64,000 nucleotides of DNA from assembly GCA_035610835.1 (NCBI GenBank), contig CM069442.1:61109431-61173430 (forward strand), read 5' to 3'. Shown piece after piece: positions 58,701 to 64,000 of this stretch (positions within the stretch are counted from its first letter, which is position 1; each line of letters begins with the position of its first letter). A model generated the notes under the pieces. That model did no database searches, was not told where the DNA came from, and worked only from the letters and a program-made list of their open reading frames with translations. Both the position numbers and the translations under genes were made by a program. The stretch comes from Ophiura sarsii. Its lineage: Eukaryota > Echinodermata > Ophiuroidea > Amphilepidida > Ophiuridae.

Positions 58701-59406
58701 ACCATGTCTTTGCCTTCTCTCATATCATGATCGTCTGGTTGCAAAAATATCTAGCAACGCCGTTGCCAAGCAACCAGAAAAGTAAAATTGACACAGAATC
58801 ATCATTCCATCTTCAGTGTTGATATAAAGAGACCAGCTTGTTCTCGAAACGTCCGCTAAACATGCTAAGGTGTGTTTTCACATCTATATGATAAATCTGA
58901 TCTACAGGTTAAATTATCAAGATCTATGATGCACAATACCACCCTTTTCATTAAGATACATGATGCAACATTATGATGCTGAATCATTTATTTTTCAGAA
59001 ATTGAAGAAGACAATCACGCCACCTCCAGCAGACCTGTCGGTGATTTCCCCGACAAAGCTATCGAAGAAGTCCCCGGCAAAGCCATCAGACAATCCTCCG
59101 GCAAAGCCATCAGTTGAGCCCCTATGGCAAAGCCATCGGAGGAGCCCCTCGGCGAAACCATCGGTGGGGTCCCCGACAAAGCTTAGGAAGCTATCGTTGG
59201 GGAGTTTGGCAAAGCCATCGGTGGGGTCCCCTACAAAGCTTAGGAAGCTATCGTTGGGGAGTTTGGCAAAGCCATCGCGGGAAATAGTTGATGGATTCAT
59301 TATAGTTAGGCCTACAGATCAAAACCAAGAAATCCTATTTACGCAAATGATAAAATATTCATTATTTGTTTACTTCTTTGCGACGTCATGGTTTGTATCA
59401 AATTAG
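52701..59406 (+). CDS. Five-exon gene for an AKPS-repeat, Lys/Pro/Ser-rich protein
   Basis: Five segments with canonical splice borders join in phase to 852 nt (283 residues plus stop): 52701-52720, 53315-53487, 57055-57215, 58366-58455, 58999-59406. The ATG sits in a strong context (GCCATGG). The N-terminus is highly charged (SKSDKKEKKTKDKKSAEKEG). The middle and C-terminal part carry about ten AKPS repeats and three starts of the type (E/K)LKKTITP..PADLSV (in exon 3 only the PADLSV part is in frame). A 19-residue unit (GSPTKLRKLSLGSLAKPSV) occurs twice in tandem. Composition suggests a disordered protein. The last 24 residues are hydrophobic (YSLFVYFFATSWFV), perhaps a tail anchor or read-through. 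I recognise no family. The internal exons are better supported than the first exon and the C-terminal end. Confidence 0.55.
53005..53070 (+). repeat. tRNA-like SINE fragment
   Basis: GTGGTGTAGTGGTTGAGATC resembles the 5' part of Asp/Glu/Gly-type tRNAs (A box). CCCGGGTCAAAGCC resembles a decayed B box. A T run follows at 53072. No complete cloverleaf. Confidence 0.45.
53315..53487 (+). CDS. Second exon, Lys-rich
   Basis: 173 bp between acceptor GGCTTCTTTAG and donor GTAAGT. It encodes a Lys/Glu-rich stretch and then DPFSEMANKDIQDHI. It leaves in phase 1 (one G), which fits the phase of the exon at 57055. A 2.2-kb transposon starts 39 bp after the donor. Confidence 0.6.
53906..54133 (+). pseudogene. 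Transposase N-terminal fragment (HTH, DUF4817-like)
   Basis: 75 codons beginning MVYSIDKRIQIVWFY, with the pattern of an N-terminal DNA-binding helix-turn-helix (RISILKLVDTFMNTG). It stops before any DDE domain, and the element's interior is replaced by non-coding repeats, so it cannot make a full transposase. Confidence 0.6.
54224..55149. mobile_element. Nested MITE, TACTCTCTAAATT ends
   Basis: Inverted ends TACTCTCTAAATT(C/T)GA and the complement, then AGATTAAAA in both arms, about 27 bp. Inside, a 62-bp block starting AATCTAAAAGAGATTTAAAG is directly repeated at about 54838 and 54940. Superfamily not assigned. Confidence 0.6.
55484..55658. repeat. 175-bp near-perfect palindrome
   Basis: AGGGTCCATATCCAAACTCT pairs with AGAGTTTGGATATGGACCCT, and the pairing continues through GCTTTTAAATTGTTTTTCTA to a centre with three GTTGGAAAAGCGCTTTT-like words. 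It could form a long hairpin and may be a separate MITE. Confidence 0.7.
56085..56590. mobile_element. Fold-back element enclosing a minisatellite
   Basis: CCCAGGGGCGGACTGG at about 56093 is inverted as CCAGTCCGCCCCTGGG at about 56565. The interior includes the GTGACCGTGCGAAATTTT repeats and a 22-C run near 56386-56406. Confidence 0.55.
56200..56385. repeat. Minisatellite, unit about 18 bp (TTGTGACCGTGCGAAATT)
   Basis: About ten units with small length and sequence changes. A second block of about five units lies at 56768-56860. The V-T-V-R-N-F peptide repeats in the open frames here are products of the repeat, not a gene. Confidence 0.85.
57055..57215 (+). CDS. Third exon, AKPS repeat copy A
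   Basis: 161 bp after acceptor TTTATTTTTCAG and before donor GTGAGTAAG. It enters in phase 1, reads IEEDNHATPADLSVKSPTKP and then four (E)PPAKPS(V) repeats, and leaves in phase 0. Compared with copies B and C it lacks one base in the CGCCACC(T)CCAGC stretch. That lets a different entry phase reach the shared repeat frame. Confidence 0.6.
57805..57975 (-). promoter_or_regulatory. Three degenerate histone-type 3' stem-loops in tandem
   Basis: Read on the minus strand, 57889-57911 gives AACGGCTCTTTTCAGAGTCA followed by CCA, matching the replication-dependent histone 3' end stem-loop (GGCTCT, TTTC loop, AGAGCC, then ACCA) with one G-U pair. Two related but more decayed copies lie at 57816-57833 and 57955-57972. 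No histone coding sequence is next to them, so they are remnants or part of an unknown repeat. Confidence 0.5.
58366..58455 (+). CDS. Fourth exon, AKPS repeat copy B
   Basis: 90 bp, phase 0 to 0, same acceptor and donor context as copy A. It encodes ELKKTITPSPADLSVKSQAK and then PSEEPPAKPS. Being a whole number of codons, it can be skipped or included without changing the frame. Confidence 0.6.
58999..59406 (+). CDS. Terminal exon, AKPS repeat copy C
   Basis: 408 coding bases after acceptor ATTTTTCAG, starting KLKKTITPPPADLSV. It carries several AKPS motifs, the tandem 19-residue unit, then REIVDGFIIVRPTD and a hydrophobic end before TAG at 59404. The first CCATCGGTG here (about 59158) corresponds to the donor of copies A and B but reads GTGGGG, a weaker donor, so the frame can run on. 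Confidence 0.5.
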   Translation, partial: KLKKTITPPPADLSVISPTKLSKKSPAKPSDNPPAKPSVEPLWQSHRRSPSAKPSVGSPTKLRKLSLGSLAKPSVGSPTKLRKLSLGSLAKPSREIVDGFIIVRPTDQNQEILFTQMIKYSLFVYFFATSWFVSN

Positions 59407-59930
59407 AAGATTCATCTCTAACAATTTGAGACGTCGAAGGTTCGATTCGATATAAATGATAAAAATTGATGAATAGTTTGTAAATATTTGTGTTCAAAAT
59501 GAGAAAAAGAGAGTTATCAAAAATAAAAATAGGAGAAAATAATGTGCAGGCCAATAGACAGCTATTCGGGTCATTCAAGGCAACTTGTTAGGTCAGATTC
59601 TGTGGATGGATTTCCTTCCTATAGATTAGGTCTTGGGAGTCGATGGTGTAGTAAACGAGCCGTATACCATGGTCCCTAAAATGGTCGTTATAGTAGTGGA
59701 TGAATTCAGTTGAATCCAAACTTGAGGTAGTAAAAGAATCAATCTTATCAATCTAGGGTTCATAAGCATAAATACATGTACTATTTTTTTATAAGTATTA
59801 AATATAATGATTAATGACAGCCCTTGTAAAGAACCCAATGAGCCAATGAGTCAATGAGCCGGCCCAATGTGGACGCTTTTACTATTACAAGATATGGAAG
59901 TATATCATATTAGGCTACTTTAGGGAGTGA

Positions 59931-59936
59931 AATAAA
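59931..59936 (+). terminator. Candidate poly(A) signal of the AKPS-repeat gene
   Basis: AATAAA 525 bp after the stop codon, followed by T-rich TTTTCGTGTTTC about 25 bases on. The intervening 59407-59930 shows no other feature and would be the 3' UTR. Confidence 0.35.
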
Positions 59937-59999
59937 GATCAACAAGCAATACTTTCACATTTTCGTGTTTCTTTATTAATATATTCACATAACGTGGGT

Positions 60000-60375
60000 A
60001 TCAATTTACAGGGTGCTTTTAAAGAACGACATATCATTTGTTGCATATCTCAACAATGATACTGAAATTAAAGAATGACCTATCATTTGTTGCATGCCTT
60101 AACAATTTGAATGGGCGGTGTCATTTTACATGGGGCTTTTACAGAACGACCTATCATTTGTTGCACGCCTCAACAATTTGAATGGGCGGTGTCATTTTAC
60201 AGGGGCTTTTAAAGAACGACCTATCATTTGTTGCATTGTGGGATTGGATATCAACAGTTTGGCTGGGTTTTGACGGGGCTTTTAAGGAACGACCTATCAT
60301 GCATTTCAGAGGGCTCAATAGTTTGGTTGGTGCGTTTAAAGAACGACCCATAATCTATTGTGCCACACCTGTCAC
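60000..60375. repeat. Tandem repeat, about 65-bp units
   Basis: Units combine TGGGCGGTGTCATTTTACA, GGGCTTTTAAAGAACGACCT and ATCATTTGTTGCAT. About six partial or full units are seen, with another fragment at about 60575-60625. Confidence 0.8.
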
Positions 60376-60736
60376 TTGATACTGAAATTCACTCCCACAA
60401 TGCAATATTAAGGGTCAAACATAAATCATAATATGGCGATAGGAATCATAATATGGAGATTGATTAACGATTTACGAACTTCTTTGGTGTATAATTGATT
60501 ACCTGCGAGTTTCCCTAACTAGCGACTATATTCACTCCCACAATGCAATATTAATGGGCAGCCTAATAATGCCTCAACAATTTGAATGGGCGGTGTCATT
60601 TTACATGGAGCTTTCCGACCTATAATCTATTATGGCAAACCAAATCAAAAAATTGCTCAAAATATTTTCCGACATAGTGTAAATGCTAACTAAGCAGCGG
60701 TTGATTTAAAAGAAAATCAAAATGAAAGGCACGTCG

Positions 60737-60824
60737 CCCGGCAATACAATATCTCTGTCGTCGCGTGGCAAAACCTATTACCCGGCAATACAATATCTCT
60801 GTCGTCGCGTGGCAAAACCTATTT
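60737..60824. repeat. Perfect 44-bp tandem duplication
   Basis: Two adjacent copies starting CCCGGCAATACAATATCTCT and ending AAAACCTATT(A/T). Near-identity indicates a recent event. Confidence 0.85.
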
Positions 60825-61144
60825 TATATTTTGTTTAAAATTTTTTTTTATTATATATGGTGGGAGGGTACCCCTTTAATATTGCACTGTGGTGCTGAAT
60901 TTCAGTATCACGCGACAAGCTAAAGCTAAAATAAATTATGGGCCGTTCCCTGACACAGCCCCGTCATCATCATTTTGGTTGTCACTTAGGCTGCCCTTTA
61001 ATTAACATTGAGGGACTCAAACAACTTCCATGCCCAACCCCTTCTCCTCAACACTATTTTAGACGAGGCTTTAAAAACGAAAAAAGTTCGATATTAAGGG
61101 CACCTTATTAATATTATACATTGTTATACATCAACAATTTCAAT

Positions 61145-61430
61145 GGGCTTCAGGCCCGTAAGAAGGGGGGGGGGGGGGGGGGGGGGGGGGCGATGGTGGC
61201 GAAAATCTTCCCCGGAAAATTTGTACACAGATGAAAAAATTTCGCGATGCAATATTCTTTGCTACAAGCTTGTTTAGAGCCAAAATGTACCTCGATCGTG
61301 CAAAAAATAGGTGCAAATTCGAAAATTTTCGCGCGCTACGCGCGCATATTTGACTCACACAATTATTCCGGTGATTTTTTGGGGGGAAAACGCCCCCCCC
61401 TTTAAAAAGTGTCTTACGGCCCTGGGCTTT
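61145..61430. repeat. Fragment of the CGCGCTACGCGCGCA repeat family
   Basis: It contains GAGCCAAAATGTACCTCGAT and GCGCGCTACGCGCGCAT, as in 6000-7930, with a G run of about 24 near 61167-61190. Confidence 0.65.
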
Positions 61431-61710
61431 GTCCCCCAAGGCATGTTTAAATGTATTTCTGTACATCTCGGATTTTGATGAAGCTTAAAAACATTACAAG
61501 AAAAAACCCATCATTTATTTTAACTAAACCTGTCACATTGATATAGAAATTACCATTGAATCGAAATCAAATTTCATCAAACGGTGTGTTAGTAACATCT
61601 TGAAATTCACCAAGTAAATGTCTGACATGTCCACCACCGTCTGATTAACTCCAAAAAGCGTGAACGGGTGGGGAAGTCGGACATTTTCAAGATTTGATGA
61701 ATATCATGTC

Positions 61711-61810
61711 NNNNNNNNNNNNNNNNNNNNNNNNNNNNNNNNNNNNNNNNNNNNNNNNNNNNNNNNNNNNNNNNNNNNNNNNNNNNNNNNNNNNNNNNNN
61801 NNNNNNNNNN
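61711..61810. other. Assembly gap (100 N)
   Basis: A run of 100 undetermined bases, the usual placeholder for a scaffold gap of unknown size. Open frames crossing it are artefacts. Confidence 1.
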
Positions 61811-62439
61811 AGTGTTTCGATACTTTTTGTGAGCAGTTTAGTTCACAATAGATCGATACAAGCATGTAGCATGTCTGTAGAATTTGGGGCAGAGGACTTC
61901 TTTAGTGATATAGACACACTTTCGTAATCCTAAAACTAATCCGTTATAAATCAATAACACGTGGCCACTATACTATCATTTACATGAATGATGACCTTCA
62001 ATACCGCGTGAGCTGCTCAAACTATGACATGTTCATTAGGCGTGCAATTTAAAGGCAATCCGTCACACGTGCGTATTATAATGTAGTTCCGAAAAACTTA
62101 AACAGACTTAAAAAGATGGATGGTGCCGTATAAGTCCTTCGCGTGATTTCTTTTATTATTTCCACTCAGTTTTGTTTTATTTGTGCTTTGTGTTTCTCCA
62201 AGAATAGGTATGGCACAAACGTGTAATATCGCGTTTCGAATCAATGAGGACAACTGGCAAGCAGTCAAAACGTTATTGACTGCCATGGCTTGCGTGTCCA
62301 GTTTGATAACATTTTGTTTCGTTTTTTTGTTTGTTTTTAAAAACCAACGAAAAAGATAGATTCCTTGTTCATTCATGATAAAAATAAAACACTGTCAAGA
62401 ATTTGAAAATTATGACCTTTCCAAAAGAAGAAGTCTTGA

Positions 62440-62535
62440 AGTGAGATTCGAACCAGGAATTGTCATCTGGAACCTGCGATCACAATTGCCCTAGCCTAAA
62501 CTGTCGGCTTTACCAATTGATCTAAACGGGACTGC
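62440..62535 (-). repeat. tRNA-like sequence (SINE or tRNA pseudogene)
   Basis: On the minus strand, TTTAGATCAATTGGTAAAGC (A-box-like) is followed about 50 bp later by TGGTTCGAATCTC (B box). The distance and arms do not fit a regular cloverleaf, and no CCA-side stem pairs. Confidence 0.5.
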
Positions 62536-63127
62536 TATGTCAGATACTGTTTTATAACTACATGTATGATTGATGGGTCGGTATAAATGGACGGCCCTCT
62601 ATCTTATTGGAAATAAATTGATTTAATAGCCATTCAATTATAATCCTGTGAGACCAGGATTGTAGTGGTTTGCATAGTTACTTTCATTTTGTTGCTTAAC
62701 TTGATCTACCAACCTAATATGCATCATCATAATTCTCCCTTAAATCATGATGAAGGAAACGTTTCAGATGACTGTGTGAAACATTTAAAATAAGCCAATG
62801 AATACATTTTGCTGTAGTTAATTTGTAGTATAAATGTGTTTTGGCTATATCTTGCCTCACGTCCCGTACGGAATAAACCGTGATAGCTTTAACGTATTTT
62901 AATTGATTTGAGCATGCGCACTTGAGTTACGGGACGTCTAGCAAGACATTGCCTGTGTTTTAGCTTATAAAAAGGTTGGACTATTAAGATCATTACTTTT
63001 TACAATCAAATTAATTATGCGCTTGTTTTTAAAAAAATAAAAATAAAGCTTGTATAATTGAGTAATAATTTTACATTCAAGTTTGCATTAATTTCTATAT
63101 CACTAGGATTTCAAAAGAAATTGCAAA

Positions 63128-63205
63128 GGGTGTACTTGAGAATCGAACCACCAACCTCGTGATACTGAAGTTGACGCTTTACCAATTGAGCAATTCGTCT
63201 GTCCA
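63128..63205 (-). repeat. tRNA-like sequence (SINE or tRNA pseudogene)
   Basis: On the minus strand, TTGCTCAATTGGTAAAGCGT then GTGGTTCGATTCTC gives A- and B-box-like parts at nearly tRNA spacing (78 bp). The acceptor ends GGACAGA and the 3' side do not pair, and the anticodon stem is poor, so it is unlikely to be a working tRNA. Confidence 0.5.
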
Positions 63206-63403
63206 TGAAATTATTTAGATAGTAATACAACTTTATCGTATTGAATATCGAATACACTAAACTCATTCGTGCTAATATCTCTAGATCAAAAGAGGGCGCT
63301 CATATCTTTTTATCTATTTTCAGCTTATTAATTATTAGTCAATGGGGGCTTATAGATGAAGTTTAACGGTAGTTTATTTGTTTAAGTTAATTCCACGAAT
63401 GTA

Positions 63404-64000
63404 CGAGGGTCATTCAATAAGTTCTACCTCCTCCCTCATAACATTGCTAATATGACTGTCAGCATCATGACATTTGTCACAATTATAGCTCTGAATCATA
63501 GCTACACATTTATATTTAATGATAATCGATATCTGTTTTACTTTTCATATGATGCGGTCAAATCCGGAGAGAGATTTTGGACAACGGAAACGGAAAATTC
63601 CCTTAAAAACAATTTCGGGGGTTTTCCGTATTATATGGTTTGATATAATAGCATGATTTTAATACTGAAAATGGAAATCAATGAATGATATCTGATAAAA
63701 GTATAGTATTATTATGTTTGAATGAGATTTTAAGCAATATTAACTATTGTAGGCTCGCAAAAAGTGTAATATCAACTCAAATGTATTGCTATGCCTTTGG
63801 CAGACTGGAATATTGATAATCAGTATAATTTTCGTTGTTACAACTCAAGCCACAGTGATGCATCGACGTCAAATCTTTAACATAATAGTAACTTTATGAG
63901 TTTTCATTATGTGCCACCTTCAGAATAGTCAATCAGTAAATGATAGAAAATTAGCTCTTTGGGAGACTTGTAATTCCTCTATTTAGTCCGGTATATTGAA
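63404..64000. mobile_element. Mariner-type element, second copy, cut by window end
   Basis: It starts TACGAGGGTCATTCAATAAG like the copy at 40604 and shares TCTACCTCCTCCCTCATAA. From 63634 its sequence matches the other copy in reverse complement (AAATCAATGAATGATATCTG). Its far end is outside the window. Confidence 0.6.

Larger units (their letters stand above)
56866..58998. repeat. Segmental tandem duplication carrying exons A, B and C
   Basis: The block starting ATCAAAATGTGCCA(T/C)TGGAA at 56866 recurs at 58198. It spans exon, donor and about 400 bp of intron (GAAATTCTCTCAGATATTTC, GTTGCCAAGCAACCAGAAAA). A third, shorter start (ATTATCAAGATCTATGATGC, about 58914) leads into exon C. The copies differ by indels and substitutions. 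Confidence 0.8.
61811..63401. other. Intergenic with two tRNA-like fragments
   Basis: AT-rich DNA. Apart from the tRNA-like fragments (62440-62535, 63128-63205), I see no genes or element ends. Confidence 0.45.

Noticed and set aside
61660..61927. Open frames across the N run
   Set aside because: They cross an assembly gap and cannot be trusted.
63128..63205. Functional tRNA gene
   Set aside because: A and B boxes are present but acceptor and anticodon stems do not pair; a SINE or pseudogene is likelier.

Overview
The window looks like chromosomal DNA of a metazoan, most likely a marine deuterostome invertebrate. An echinoderm is my best guess, with modest confidence. The signs are AT-rich sequence, one conserved intron-rich animal gene with canonical GT/AG splice sites and long introns, L2/CR1-type LINEs, tRNA-like SINE fragments, many fold-back (MITE-like) DNA transposons, and a 100-N scaffold gap at 61711-61810. 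No prokaryotic operon, CRISPR array or rRNA was seen.

Region 1 (1-31226, + strand) is the 3' part of a DENND2-family gene. Ten coding exons (169-260, 2917-2986, 4043-4213, 5790-5891, 9979-10085, 12734-12914, 18335-18500, 20251-20493, 22340-22432, 31156-31226) join in phase to 1296 nt, giving 431 codons plus stop. They cover the end of uDENN, all of cDENN, and dDENN. The 5' exons lie outside the window. The introns hold a 5'-truncated LINE, an L2/CR1 LINE, piggyBac-, mariner- and hAT-like non-autonomous elements, and a tandem array in which the 3' half of exon 5 plus its splice donor is copied about ten times.

Region 2 (31227-52700) has no gene I can support. It holds fold-back elements of several superfamilies (TTAA-flanked, TA-flanked and TAA-flanked), a minisatellite built from AGGTCA-like half-sites (about 43.28-44.09 kb), poly-C tracts and plain AT-rich DNA.

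Region 3 (52701-59406, + strand) appears to hold an undescribed five-exon gene. It would encode a 283-residue lysine-, proline- and serine-rich, probably disordered protein with AKPS repeats. Its last three exons are tandem duplicates of one another. A one-base difference in the first copy is what lets it take phase 1 from upstream and leave in phase 0. A 2.2-kb mariner-like element with nested insertions sits in intron 2. Three degenerate histone-type 3' stem-loops (minus strand) lie in the intron between exons 3 and 4.

Region 4 (59407-64000) holds a candidate poly(A) signal, short tandem repeats, an assembly gap, tRNA-like SINE fragments and the start of a mariner-type element cut by the window edge. 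The two genes show no sign of working together. Most of what the window records is transposon activity and local tandem duplication.
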